From the NCBI GenBank assembly GCA_951804985.1, contig OX638130.1:78424583-78488582 (forward strand): DNA of 64,000 bases, given 5' to 3'. Positions 10,405 through 22,440 of the stretch are shown in pieces. Every line of letters starts with the position of its first letter. The first letter of the stretch is position 1. Position numbers and translations under genes: made by a program. The notes beneath the pieces were generated by a model. The model was not told the DNA's origin, did no database searches, and saw only the letters and a list, made by a program, of their open reading frames with translations. This DNA comes from Dryomyza anilis (taxonomy: Eukaryota; Arthropoda; Insecta; Diptera; Dryomyzidae).

Positions 10405-13363
10405 TGCCCGATTTACATTGTATCTTACGGAGATACGCTGTATCTCCAGGAGATACAGGAAAAGAGAGGGCAATAAATCTTCTGGGAAAAAGTTCATAGC
10501 TTGTAAATTTATAGGAGAAGTGATACTGCGACTGTATCGCATTATAGGAGGCGATACAGAGAAGTTCAACATGTTGAACTTTTCTGTATCGCCGCATCGC
10601 TTCCTATAAAGTTTTGTAATAGATTGATATAAAAAAAATAAAATAGTTGTCAAATATTGACATGTTTACATATTTTTAAATTCAAAATTAAATCAAAACT
10701 AATAAGCAAAACTCAAATAACAAATAAAAAAATTATTAAATTTAAAATTAATATTCCAGAAACAGTTTAATAGATATTCCTTTTACCGAATTGCTCATGT
10801 TGATGAAAACAACGCTGCTTATTTAAAAAAATTGTGGCTTTTTGTGATTGTTGTTCTACTTGATGCGTTGCATGCTAATCTGCTAGAACCGTGTGCTTTC
10901 GCATCGGGAGTCCTAATCTTCGACGACATGGTCTTTTCTTAAAATTAATTTATTATAAAAAATTTTAAAATCACGTAATGCTTGTAGTCGTTAATTTTGA
11001 AAAGGCCATTTGAGATGCCTCTCGGTGTATAGTTTCGTAAATGTTAATTTATAAATATTTTTGCCGCATTTTGTCCATTGTCGTCCCATTGAGCTTTTGA
11101 CTCAATCAGCAGATCGCTTTTTTCTTCACGATTCACGTTGCCTGCACGTAGTGAATACAATCCCGGGATCCCGATCATTTTCTAGTCACGAAAATCCCGG
11201 GATTAAAAAGAACTAATCCCGGAATTTTTGTAATAGTACTGCAAACGATACGATATAAAATTCATTCCAGAGCGCTCAATACAATTCTATTTACAAAACA
11301 TGATAAAAAATTGAGTATAAAATCAATAAATTTAATTTATCCCAATTTTGAAAAGCTAAAACAAAAGTATTTAAGAAGAGATAAATCAATGAGATTAAAA
11401 AATTAGATACTAGATACAAATATTTACTTCGACAAATTTTGACATTGCATTATTATACGTTTTATTTGATTTGATTTATTATAATTTTTTCAAAAATAAA
11501 AACACAATTGTTATTTTACTGTCAAGAAAAATTTTAATATATAAAGAAATGCTAAAATTCTAATAAGTTTTTACATACATATTTCGATATAAATTCGATC
11601 ATTTTTAGACCATTTTTGAAATATTTTGCTTGTATTTAGGATATCATAATATAAATAGTTTACGGGTGTTTGAATACACACAGAAAAAAAATTCGTCAAT
11701 ATGATGAATTTATTCATAAATATTATGAATTTTCTAACCAACTACCAGATTCATCATATTGATACCACCGTTCATTAAATGACATATTAATGAATGCATT
11801 CATTTAATATATGAACACAATATTCAATACAATGAATTTGAATTGTCATATTGATGAATTTGTTCATAATATTTTTTCAAAAAAAAAAAAAAATTATAAA
11901 GTAATTCGAAAATAAAGTGTTGTAAAAAGTTTATTTAAAAATAACAGTAAAAAAATTATCCGAAAAAAAAAATTTCGGACAAACAAAATTTCCGAAAAAA
12001 AAAAATGTCAAAAAAAAATTAAAAAATTTTTTTTTTTTTCAAAAATATATTTTTTATAAATATAACTTTTTATTATTAAAAAGTTGTAATTATAATAAAT
12101 ATATTATAAAACATTTTACAAATTAATGCACTTCGAGCATGCATTATATAAGAAATAACACACAAGAACTACTTGAGAATTGAGAAGTACGGCAAAAAAT
12201 GAATGAAAGAAAATATGTTAATAGAAATTTGGTTTAATGAACAGCGTTCTTCAATATGATGAACATATATGTTGTATTTTATATTTTGGCTCATTAATAT
12301 GATGAAACGTATTCCTCACATACAGTTCATTATATTGAGAACACTTTTTCGACAGTTACCAAGTGTTCTTCATATTTACGATAGCATTCATAACAATAAT
12401 ATCGTTAGTCATTAATGTTATGATTGGTTCTTCAATACAATGAGTTATGGTTTGAAGAACGGATTTCATCAATATGATGTACATTTTTTTTCTGTTTAGT
12501 CAAACTCACAACTTTAAAAATTCGGTCCCTTTACCTAATTCGTGTTCTGTATTTTTTATAAACATGAGTACTAATGGTTTCTTTTTCGTAAATTTTTGAG
12601 AAGAAATCTGATAATGTAATTTATTTTGTTTTTCGAGGAAAATGGTTAAAATAGCAAATTTAAAAATATAGAAAACTACCATAAGTTTAGTTATTTTTAT
12701 CGACAATTTATACAATATCTATTATCTTTCAACCAAGTTCCTGTTAATCATTAACTGTGTTCCCGTGGAATGTGATCTAGAGCCAAAGCTCTTTGTTCTA
12801 TACAAAACAGCAAGAAACAATTATAACCAGATCAAAAGATGGTTCTATCCAGTTCAATCGAATGCTGTCAAGTTTTCTCAAAATATAACCGTTGGCATTC
12901 CAGTGAAATAGATCTGGTTTAACTGTCACTGGAGCACAGCTATTATATCTTAAATGCTTTGCAAATAGCTAAAAAGTCAAATTATGGTTTGAGTATGGAG
13001 TAAAACAAATATATTTCAAAAATACTTGTATTTTGAACTAATTTTGAACGGGATTAAAAAGTGTTCAATCGCGAAATCCCGGGATTACAAATTGTATTCC
13101 CTACCTGCACGGCACATTATTGTTATGGTGGTCTGTCTGTGTCAAACATGAAATTTTTCTTTGCAGTTCGTAAAAATTGTTTCGGACTTTCAATTGAATT
13201 TGTTAATTTTCTTATTTTTTCTTTCAAAATAATTATAGTTCATTTTTGTTTGTCTTTTTTTTAACATATATATGTTTCATTTACTTATTATAACAATTAT
13301 TTGAAAAAATGCAACCCTAGGCGATACAGTGAAACTCACAGAAGATACAATGTAAATCGGGCA
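10405..13363. mobile_element. 2.96-kb TIR element with 22-bp perfect ends, TSD TAA
   Basis: The left end TGCCCGATTTACATTGTATC (10405-) and the right end (…GATACAATGTAAATCGGGCA, to 13363) are perfect inverted repeats over 22 bp and are followed by related GTATCKCC blocks. TAA flanks both sides (10402-10404 and 13364-13366). A 3-bp TWA duplication is typical of PIF/Harbinger elements, but no transposase was seen, so this is a non-autonomous copy. Near the left end, GATACNGCNGTATC-type palindromes are clustered at 10430-10600. Confidence 0.7.
11680..12495. mobile_element. MITE with CACAGAAAAAAAAT ends, nested
   Basis: Both ends carry ACAGAAAAAAAAT followed by TCAATATGATG-type sequence in inverted orientation. 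The interior repeats CATCAATATGATGAA-like and TTCATTA motifs many times on both strands (11695-11870 and 12235-12480). It lies inside the 10405-13363 element, so it inserted later. No coding capacity. Confidence 0.6.
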
Positions 13364-13366
13364 TAA

Positions 13367-14339
13367 AGGTCCATTCATATCAAAAAGTTCCATCCATCAC
13401 AATGGAGACACGACTGAATAGATAACGGCGCAAACATTTAGAGCAAGCGCGCACCATCAGTTTCATCACCGCTATGGAGCCACAACTAATGTAAACATAC
13501 AAGCAATACATTTTTGGCCTCTCAATTTCTACGCCAAAGATTCCCACATTTGACGAGCTCGAGCGGCTGTCATTAATCTCAACAAGAAAGTCCAAATGGT
13601 TGGATAAGTGAGGACATCGCAGCCCGATGTCAAATCGCGCAAGAAAGTGTTATGTACGAGAGAGTGTTGTGATTTTTTTCATTATAAATATTTAAGAATT
13701 TAATTATACAAACGAAACTGTTAAAATAATGAATCTTAAGTTTATTTTAAATACATAAATGAAATTACAGCACTTTATTTAGTAGCGCATGATTAAGCTT
13801 CATCGTGACTACTGTATTACCATCACCATAGCTGTTTGGACTGCATGTGGCCATGCATTGTATACCTTAGCGAGCTAGTCATGTGGTCCAGGGTAAGCTA
13901 GCAGTTGCGGTGTCACCATCAATCGCGCCGCTGTTACTGCAACGTAATTTTAAACGACTCAAGGGATACGGCAGAATAGTGGGATCCTCTCTGGGTCGCC
14001 AAGAGCAAAGTAGCGGCTGCTACTGCCATCAAGTCTGTAACCGATGTTTAAGCGAGCAACTGTTCTCCACGGAGCACGAGGTGACATTGTGCTTAGCTTC
14101 AGCTCACATTGCATCCTTTTTAATCTTTTTTTTATAATTTTAGGACACATTTGATGAATAAATTATTAATTTTTAAAATATTTTAATGAAACATTTACAT
14201 TTAATAATTTTGACAGTAATGAAAAGAGTTGCCGGTTTATAATAACAGTAAAAAAAGGACTTTATATTTTACAACACACATTTTTTTGCATGATGCTGAT
14301 ATGAACGCATTTGCATGAACGTGCATGATACGCAACGTG
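13367..14339. repeat. Second pair of end sequences of the long-TIR family
   Basis: AGGTCCATTCATATCA recurs at 13367. The sub-terminal segment of the same family (from CACGTTGCGTATCATGCACG inward through GGCAACTC) lies inverted at about 14200-14339. Together they look like a roughly 1-kb non-autonomous relative of the 15-kb insertion. Its last 18 bp or so are missing where a palindromic MITE begins at 14353. Bases 13380-14150 hold no recognised protein although they are less AT-rich than the surroundings. Confidence 0.5.
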
Positions 14340-14352
14340 AGCTCTGTTTCGT

Positions 14353-14549
14353 CCAGAGCTCTCGATTTCATACGAGCATTTCGGGTTATCGGACGATTGG
14401 AATGCGGTGTAATACCCGTGTAGTTAAAATACCCGTTCATTTGTTCGCCTGACATTTTTCATGTCTGTTCGTCATTTTGAAGAACTACACGGGTAGTGTA
14501 GTTCAGTTAATATCCGTGTATTACGGGCCTGGATAATCGAGAGCTCTGG
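14353..14549. mobile_element. 197-bp palindromic MITE
   Basis: Perfect terminal inverted repeats CCAGAGCTCTCGATT (14353-14367) and AATCGAGAGCTCTGG (14535-14549). Internally ACCCGTGTAGTT and AACTACACGGGT form another 12-bp inverted pair. The whole unit could fold as a long hairpin. TTTC lies just outside both ends. Confidence 0.65.
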
Positions 14550-15575
14550 TTTCATAACAACACTATTTTTTTCCCATTTTTTCAATAAATTCTAGAAATA
14601 ATAATTATGCTTTTTATTCAATATAATAAATTGAAAGGATAGCGTTATTATTCCAACTATTCCAACAAGCACCAACTTGATGTTCTTGTTAATATAAATA
14701 CATTTTCGTGTATATATAACAGATGTCTCTTGAAATTAAAAACACTTTGTTGTGCGTCAATTTAAAATATCTGAAAGTTTTACAATACTATTGTTTTTCT
14801 ATTAACAAGATATCTCTTTGAACGTAAATTAACAATATGTCTTGTTATATTAAATACATTTGTTTTTAATAGTACAAGATTTTTATGGGTGTGTCAAAAT
14901 AAATATAAATAAACTAATTTTGTTCAATATATAAAATTCATATTCATTTGCTGATCCAGCGGATAATTGGGACAGGATCGCGATCTAAAGCTATGCCAAC
15001 GCCGTGCAATGTGTGCATCACTTGACGTGATACCTCGTGCTGTTGCTCAATACTGGAGAACATTGAGAATTAATATCGATGACGAGCTGTTCAGCAGAAA
15101 CCACAGAAAGCCTCCTTGCCATTAATTCTTACAAGTACTGAGCATGTTATCACTTGACGGCCTTCTGCTTTTCTAGCGGTCGCAATCAATTTTAGGTTCT
15201 TCACCTGCAATTTGTTTATTTATGCCATTGGGATTGGAATAGATAGGCAGTTGTATGGCTGTCGTTATAGACGATCGGAGCTACAGCAATTTTTTTACTG
15301 AAATGAAATCTAAAGAAATTAAAACAAGATACATATATTATCATTTATTCGCAGATGATAGAATTTTTTTTTCCACAATCAGATATTGAGGCAACGCTGG
15401 TCAAAACAAAAACAAATTGTAAGCCGCGACCGGTGGCGAGATGGTTGAGTTTCCTGCTGCAAAACTTCTAGCTTTTTTGTATTCAGTCTGAAGATAAATT
15501 TCAGTCTGATATTAAATGCGCGTCGTCCAAACGCTACTATATAAATTTTGCTTTGCCAGCTTTTCATTTTTTAAC
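14550..15575. other. Unassigned interior sequence
   Basis: AT-rich DNA. Bases 14945-15240 are of more mixed composition and on the minus strand give scattered protein-like stretches such as KAEGRQVITCSVLVRINGKE and MHTLHGVGIALDRDPV, interrupted by stops. I do not recognise them. They may be a remnant of a transposon accessory gene. Confidence 0.35.
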
Positions 15576-15799
15576 TTATACCCCTATTCTGGCACGAGTC
15601 ACAAAACTCAATTCGGTCACAATAGTGCGCTTAGTCACAATTGTCACAATTTCGTATTCTGTCAATAAAATAAAAGCTCAAAAAGTAACAATTGTCATAT
15701 AATTGGCAGATAAGAACGTCAAAATATCGGTTAGATTTTATTTTTTAAATATTAAAGATATTCGAAAACAATTAAAAATCGTGTATTAAACCTTAAACC

Positions 15800-16756
15800 A
15801 TGGAAGAAGAATTTCTATTGGCTTTAACAGGAATTCTGGCAAGAAGAAGAGAAGCTTTGGAAAGAAGAAGGCTTCTGGGGCAACTGAGGGACTACAATGA
15901 TCCCTTTTAGATTTCCCAAAACGCTTTGTCGAGATCTTATTCAGCAACTGCAACCGCATGGTAGCCAGAGAACTTCTTTGCCGTTTACCATTCGATTCCT
16001 GTCAACGTTGTATTTCTATGGACATGGATCATATCAAAAGTGTGTCGGAAATAACCATCAAATAGCTATGAGTCAGTCATACGTTTCGCGTACTTTACAC
16101 TACATCTCAAAACTAATAATGGATGTAAAAGGATCGAGATACATTTTCCGCAAACGCTTGAGGAACTGGCGGCAATTTTTACCAAAACAGGGTAAAAATT
16201 AAGATTAAAAAATAAAGTTATTTATTATTATTCATGTTTATAGATTTTATAAAACGTTTGGAATTAAGGCTACAATTGGATTCATAGATTGCTATTTTAT
16301 CGCCTCCTGCAAACGATACTCAAACTCCTCTCTGTCTCTATATGAATAGAAAAGGATACTATAGCATAAATGTTGAAGCCGTAAGTGTGTCTTTAGAATA
16401 TGTGTAAAACAATTTATGACTGTATGTTATTTTTAAAAGATATGTGACCATCGCTTGCGCTTTACGTCCATAAATGCTAAATTTCCTGGATCGTGCCATG
16501 ATTCGGGCATATGGACAACATCTTCAATACGAATTGCTTTAATGATAAATCATAATTCTCAACAAGATTCATGGCTATTGGGTGACCAAGGGTACCCGCT
16601 TGAGCCGTGGCTTCTAACTCATGTAGCTGCGCCGGTCAATTCACGAGAGGAAAATTTTAATAAACTCCACGCAAAGACTCGTAATACAATCGGTTGGGCC
16701 TTTGGAGTGTTGAAATCACGGTTTAGCTGCCTCTCAAGACATCGTGTTCTTCATTA
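15800..16756 (+). pseudogene. Harbinger (HARBI1-type) transposase, inactive
   Basis: The start at 15800 gives MEEEFLLALTGILARRREAL. A lesion near 15900 requires a frame change (RDYNDPF, then RFPKTLCRDLIQQL), after which SQSYVSRTLHYISKLI follows. Two short GT-AG introns are likely: 16191-16244 (between FLPKQ and FYKTFGIK) and about 16381-16440 (after INVEA). The first catalytic Asp is in IGFIDC and the second in FPGSCHDSGIW. The third motif, normally ER-x-FG-VLKSRF, reads TIGWAFGVLKSRF, so the catalytic Glu is lost. An in-frame stop near 16345 adds to the damage. The enzyme would cut and paste the element together with its Myb partner. Confidence 0.85.
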
Positions 16757-17113
16757 ATGCCATGCCAGAGCAGCAAACATAATTTACGCCTGTTCGATTC
16801 TGCACAACATCCTTCTAAAACATGGCGCAGATACGAATATTGATGACGATATTGACAACGATTCTGAAATTTCAAATAGCAATATCGAAACTTCAAAAAA
16901 TAGACAAAATGTCCGAGAAAGGGAAAGGATAAGATCCAGATATATTATGTCTTTTTAATTAGTGTTTATTTATCCATTTTCAAATAAAAAAAATTAAGCA
17001 ATATTTGCATAAAATAGTATATGTATATGTGTGTGCTTATTATGCACTTTAAAGTTTATCCAGCTTTTCCGTGAGCATTTTTAGCGCATTGCTCATTGTC
17101 AGTAAATTCTGAC

Positions 17114-17650
17114 TCAATTGCTGCAACACGGCTGTTGTATTTCTCCCCGTTTTTCAATACTTTGCAGCATCAGTCTGTAAATAGCTTCCGGGGTCATTTT
17201 TTTGCTTGTTGAAGCTGTTGTCGTCGGCAATGTAGGTGGTGTTGAGATTGAGTACAAAACTTCTTCTGTACAGTATTCCTCAGCAGTTTCAATCAGTGTT
17301 GATTGTACCGAAGCAGAAATAGGAGAATCCGTGTCGTCTAAATTGCCTTCATTCATGTTGACGTTGTTTACTAGTGGCGTACTAGTAGAATTCTAATAGA
17401 ATATAAATTAATTTAAAGTTTCATATTCAATATTTTTAAGATTACCTGCAGCCCTAACCCAGCGTTAGGCTGGCAAACCATCTATGGCCGCAGGTTCAAA
17501 AACTTGTAACGCCTGTTGTTCGAAATCATTAATGTCGGGCGCTTCTGGACCTCCACCTGTCATTTTACGTCCCGCTTTTGCCCTACGTGCACGGCAACGC
17601 AGCTGGTTTTTCCAGTGAGATATTTGTTGAGTGATTTGTTGCTTTATTTC
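17114..17650 (-). pseudogene. Harbinger Myb/SANT-like accessory protein, C-terminal part
   Basis: The minus strand has an upstream exon (about 17650-17450) giving QISHWKNQLRCRARRAKAG and RKMTGGGPEAPDINDFEQQA. The K-x-TGGG-P motif is characteristic of Myb-like proteins that carry Harbinger transposase to DNA. A GT donor near 17447 and an AG acceptor near 17396 join it to the exon at 17114-17356 (MNEGNLDDTDSPISASVQST to the stop). One small indel near 17470 breaks the frame before the intron. The N-terminal DNA-binding helices are not clearly visible upstream. Confidence 0.65.
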
Positions 17651-17904
17651 TAAATGAAAATAGTATCGTTTTATTAAAAATAATTTTGAAATTTAAAATA
17701 ATTAACTTACGTTGTTGTCATTATTATATTTTTAATTTTTTTTTTTGAGTAGATGTCAAAAGCAGCTTTTCACCTACTGTGGTGAATTTTAAAAACTTTT
17801 TGCTTGTATTTAATAGGAATACGAATAACAAAGTTGGGTGGTAAATAAATAACAAAAATTCAGTGACAATAAATTGTTACCGTAACGTTAGAATAGGGCT
17901 ATTA

Positions 17905-18369
17905 GCGTGGTTTTTGTTGAGCAGTCTCACAGTATTTTATGTGGATATAAGTCGTGTGACTGTGACAGCCGGTTCCTTGCTGTAGGAGCTCGGCAAAATC
18001 ACAATGAATGTAGGCCCTTAGGAGTGACATCGTTGTGCACCAGGAAGATGGCTATTTTGGACTATTGACCATTGCGATGGTGGAGTTGATACTGCCCTTA
18101 TTTGGAATTAATTGAATCTAAAGCTTGCTACACGTTGTTCCAAATGTATCTTGGAGACTTGCGGGGAGGAGTGCGCGCGAGTTACAATGTGATAACGAAC
18201 TTGAGCGTGCGCGACGATAACTTTTTTTTTTTATCGACGAATCCCTGCGATACCACATACCCGCCGAACCGACCGAAAGGCTCGTCCGTGTATCGTACGG
18301 ACATGGTGACCGGCAGCAACAGTCCGGACTGTCCTGTGATTCAATTCAGCTACAGATTTAGTATCATCA
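17905..18369. other. Unassigned sequence between the Harbinger element and a LINE 3' end
   Basis: Bases 18000-18350 are relatively rich in G+C and open on the plus strand (18102-18458), but the translation (ESKACYTLFQMYLGDLRGG and onward) is not recognised. No repeat partner was found in the window. Confidence 0.35.
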
Positions 18370-18393
18370 GCTGGCACATATTTAAGTATATAT

Positions 18394-18657
18394 TTATTTA
18401 TTTAAATGGTCAAGTATTAATTGTTTTAAAATGTCAGTGGAGTCACATTGTAATATAAGATGATGTAGGTTATTAAAGTCATTACAAATACAACGAAACA
18501 GATTATTCTGTGAGAAGTTTGTATTGCATAAACATAGACGTAAAGGCTTATAATGTCTAGACGTACGGGATGGAATGTTAAATGTCGTTGTATTTATTAA
18601 ATATATAGAATGTATGTCACCGTTTATAAGTTTATGCAAAAATGTTACATTTAGCAT
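18394..18657 (-). pseudogene. LINE ORF2: C-terminal tail
   Basis: The stretch THFNIPSRTSRHYKPL-like (INTTTFNIPSRTSRHYKPL), then NNLFRCICNDFNNLHHLI, is the conserved end of CR1/Jockey-group ORF2 proteins, where P-S-R-(x)n-P precedes an N-x-(L/P)-x-R motif. It ends with LDHLNK just before the LINE 3' end. Confidence 0.6.
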
Positions 18658-18966
18658 TGTGCGTCTACTTTTTAAAGTTGGAAGGCGAATTAGTTTAAGT
18701 CTGCTCTCATACGATGGAAGGTTAATATATGGATTTCAGTGGAGATTTCTATGTGCGAATAGTAAAAATTGCTTTTGCACTGATTCAATCATATCGATAT
18801 ATACATTTTAATGGGATGCATATTCCAGTATTGGCCGTACAAGTGAGGTGTATAATAATTTAGTTGTATAAGGATCATCAAATTCCTTTGCCCAACGTTT
18901 CATAAATCCTAGCACTCCTTTTGCCGGTAACTGAATCAAGTGGGCAATCAAGAATTTCGTAGCTGG

Positions 18967-19404
18967 TTATATGATGTTTTTTACGTGTATTGTCATCTGT
19001 TTGCACTTTTTTATATTAAGTTTAAGGCAATTATAGTTGCACCACTCAACCACTTTGCATAGGTCATCCTGTAAGTATAAGTGATGCTCAGGGTTTTTAT
19101 ATGACAGATAAAGCTTGGCATCATCAGCATATAATAGTATTTCGCTATGACTTATAATAGAGGGAAGATCGTTAATGAAAAGAATAAAAAATAGTGGCCC
19201 TAGGTGGCTCCCTTGGGGGACTCCGGATGCGACAGGTATAAAATCAGAAAGGGTATCCTTAAAAAGCACTCTCTGTCTTCTGCTTTTTAAATAAGAGTTG
19301 ATCCATAATAGAAGAATAGATGGAAATCCTATAATATCAAGTTTTGCGAATAACAAATCATGATTTACAATATCAAATGCTTTACTGAAATCCGTATATA
19401 TCAC
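18967..19404 (-). pseudogene. LINE ORF2: RT palm with YADD
   Basis: MIYTDFSKAFDIVNHDLLF supplies the first catalytic Asp. SGVPQGSHLGPLFFILFIND is the primer-grip-side motif and LLYADDAKLY holds the catalytic YADD. The tail KLNIKKCKQMTIH is the usual thumb sequence. The domain would copy LINE RNA at the nicked target; here it is separated by stops from the rest of ORF2. Confidence 0.85.
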
Positions 19405-19723
19405 ATCAGTTTGAAGTCCATTTGTAAAACCGTGTATGACCTTTGATGTAAATTCAAGAAGATTCGTGCTGGTAGATTTGCCTATATGAAACCGTGTTGG
19501 GCTGATGATATTATCGGTTTAACACTGTGATAAAGTTGGTTTGTAATAATGTGATCAAATACTTTTGGTATTGCGCTAAGTTTAGCTATACATCTGTTAT
19601 TAGTAATATCCGATTTGCTGCCATTTTTGAATAAAGGATGATTCTTTCCATACGTCAGAGAATATTCCTTTACTTAAAGACAACTTGAAAATCCCAGTAA
19701 GGGAAAACACACAAAATGTTGGC

Positions 19724-20815
19724 TCAATACTTTAGTATAAAGCTAGGAATATTATCAGGGCCTGGAGAGTTCGAAATCTGTATAGATTTTAAATATGATA
19801 AAATAGTTTCTGGATCAAGAACAGGTATGTTAATAAAGTTTGCTTGAGGAATACTGTGTGGATATCGTAGATTGCTATTATACTGCTTTGTGGAATACGT
19901 AGATTTAAAGAATTTCGCAAACATATTTGCTATTTCGAACTCATTAGATGAGGCATCGTCATTCAATTTCATTTTAGGCGGAAATGCAGATATTTTACGT
20001 TTCGCGTTACTGAAGTCGTAGAAAGACTTTGGATTTCTTTTAATATTATATTTTAACTGGTTTATGTAATTATTATAACACTGTTTATTTAGTGAATGGA
20101 ATTTATACCGAGTAAGGGAATATCTAGTATAATCGTAGGATTTACCGCTGTTTTTAAATTTTTTAAATTGTCTATCTTTTTGATTCTTTAAGCTTGTCAA
20201 TTCAGGTGTAAACCATAAAGGTCTATTGGAATTGGATAATTGTTGTTGCCTCGGAACACAAGTTTTTAAATATTTGTGCAGCATTTTGTAAAAGAGAAAT
20301 ACTGCGTAATCGACATCAGTGCCTTCATAGATAACATTCCAGTCAGTTTCAGGGATTAGCTTGTTCAATTTCATATAGTTCGTTTTCTTAAAACAAAAAG
20401 AGTACTTGGGTTTAGATTGCCCGGATGTAGTATATTTATTTTCTAGTTGAATAGTAAGTTCTATTGTAGGATGATGATTGTCTTCAGGAATTGAGAGAGG
20501 ATCGATTCGGTTTACAGATGAGTCTATAATGTTGTTGTTGATAAATATAAGGTCCAATAATCTTTTGTTTTTATTAAAAACATTGTTGACCTGATTTACT
20601 GATAAATCAAGCAGCACGTCGAAAAAATTGTTAATCCAAATAAGGCTAGTGCCAGGTAAGTTAAAATCTCCAAGAATTAGTAGACTGTCTTTTGATTCTA
20701 AATTTGAATGAATATCTTTGATAGCTTCACAATGTCTTAAATAAACAGATAGTTCGGAGGAATATAGGAACACGTTATAAAAAGTTTCGACTTGTTTAAT
20801 TCTATTAACACGCAC
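19724..20815 (-). pseudogene. LINE ORF2: endonuclease C-terminus and RT fingers
   Basis: This continues the endonuclease with SLLILGDFNLPG and DLIFINNN and a His-containing PEDNHHPTIEL block near residue 110. A linker with KYNIKRNPKSFYDFSN follows, and the RT begins with SNSPGPDNIPSFILKY. A stop at 19724 interrupts the RT. The next RT portion, between 19720 and 19410, is present only in scattered frames. Confidence 0.75.
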
Positions 20816-21999
20816 ACAAATTCAAGATCATGATACTTTACATTAGGAACATATTCAGAAGATAGGGATGTGCTTACAGCAATTATCACACCGCCACCAA
20901 CTTTATGCAAACGGTCCTTTCTATATATTTGATAGGAATTACATAAGACTTCAGAATTAAGAACATTGTCCCGAAGCCAAGTCTCTGTAAACACTATAAT
21001 TTTATTTGTAAAATTAAAAATTCTAATATGCAAGTTACACAGTTTTGAGTTAAGTCCTCTAACATATTGATAGCAAATGGTAATATAATTGTTTTTGTTT
21101 GAAATGTTTTGGTTTTCTAACCTTGTGGGTAGATGCACCACATTTAAAGGTCTAGGATTTGCTTTATATATAAATTCATGCATTAAAGTATTTCGTGGCC
21201 AAAAAGATATGTCTAATACGGCATCGAAAAATTCCTCGGGAATATTGATTTTAAATGATGATCTTTGTCTCGAGTACTGAAAATTGAACTTATATACTGA
21301 GACATCAGCACACGATTTAATCTTTGATGATATATAATATTTTATATCATCTTCGGAAGTATCCGGAGCGAAACGTGAAGCAAATATCGTTTTTTTAGGA
21401 GGTATAATAACTAATTCTCGCGGCACATACGCGCTTGAAGTAATATCCGATGGTAAAAGAGGTTCGGTTGTATTTATTTCCATTGATTCTATAGCAGGAG
21501 ATTCGTTTGGGATAGGTATAGGAGGTCCAGTTTTATTATTATTGTTATCACTATTAAGATCATCACCAAGCACCTCATTTGAAACTGCCCGGTTGGACAG
21601 ATTAGAAGTACTAGGGATTGGCAATTTGTTTTTTGAGCTTCGTAAATTCAAATTGTTTTTCTTTCTTTTCGGAGATGGGTTTTTTAAAATAGGGTCTTCA
21701 GGGTATTTGAATTCTTTAAACAAAGTTTCATAATGTTGAAATTTGTTTAAAAGTTTTGTTAGGTCGTTTCCAATCTCTTTGAAACCGTTCCTAGTTGCTT
21801 TAAATATCTTGTAAAGCTCTGCATCAGATGCTCTGCATTTACTACAACACCAACGTAATCCTTTATTATCATTTATTTGATCCAAAACTCTTCCTGAGAG
21901 CCCAACGCATTTAATATGGTAACAATCCTCACATATCCAACACGGCACTAAAGATTCGGAATAATCTTTTATATGACAATTTGAATAACAGCACTGCAT
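20737..21999 (-). pseudogene. LINE ORF1 (PHD-type zinc finger) fused in frame to ORF2 endonuclease start
   Basis: The start at 21999 gives MQCCYSNCHIKDYSESLVPC with Cys/His spacing CC...C...C-x2-C...H-x2-C...C-x2-C over residues 3-57, a PHD-like finger typical of CR1-group ORF1 proteins. Lys/Asn-rich linkers follow, then at about 205-290 an RRM/esterase-like block (FASRFAPDTSEDDIKYYI). From about residue 305 the same frame runs on as endonuclease: YQYVRGLNSKL, FTETWLRDNV (catalytic Glu), DRLHKVGGGV. ORF1 and ORF2 are normally separate, so the fusion may reflect loss of the ORF1 stop. The frame fails near 20815. Confidence 0.75.
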
Positions 22000-22440
22000 T
22001 TTTTCAAAATTATACAGAAAAGTTTAAAAAGTACTGATAATTAGTAATAATAAGCAGCCTAAAAGTATGCAATCACAAGTAGGACTTCAGGTATTCACTT
22101 TTTAAAAAGCTCGATTCTTTAAAAAGCACAGAACAGCAATCTGTCAAAGTTTCGAACTTTTTATATATTAAGAGAGCAAGAGAGAATAACAAAATAAAAC
22201 AAATTGACGTATTTATGGAGTTTTTGTTTGCTAATTTTCACTTAGCGTTGTTGTTGTCTGAGTTAGATTCAATTAAGAATCAATTTATTAGCTTATTGAA
22301 TGAAGCCGGTTTCGGTTTTATTATAAAAACACTTCAGTGTATTCTATATATAGACACAAATCACAATTTAGAATAAAAAGCACAATGTAAACACTTAAAA
22401 TCCTTATGAAATTTGAGAGCTTGTTTAAATACACGGTCCG

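Larger units (their letters stand above)
15579..17901 (+). mobile_element. PIF/Harbinger transposon, 2.3 kb, with TSD TTA
   Basis: The ends TACCCCTATTCT (15579-15590) and AGAATAGGGCTA (17890-17901) form a 12-bp inverted repeat with one mismatch, flanked by TTA on both sides (15576-15578 and 17902-17904). The interior has the two genes expected of Harbinger: a DDE transposase on the plus strand and a Myb-like protein on the minus strand, convergent. Both genes carry lesions. Confidence 0.85.
18370..22440 (-). mobile_element. CR1-like LINE, nearly full length but broken
   Basis: A complete architecture is present on the minus strand: a probable 5' UTR (22440-22000), ORF1 with a PHD-like zinc finger, endonuclease, RT with YADD and a C-terminal tail, ending near 18370 in a TTAAATAAATAAATA run that fits the short tandem tails of CR1 elements. 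Three or more frame breaks separate the pieces. The LINE is nested in the 15-kb TIR insertion. Confidence 0.8.

Noticed and set aside
10349..10653. Overlapping open frames on both strands at 10.3-10.65 kb
   Set aside because: They arise from GATAC/GTATC palindromes at a transposon end, which read similarly on both strands.
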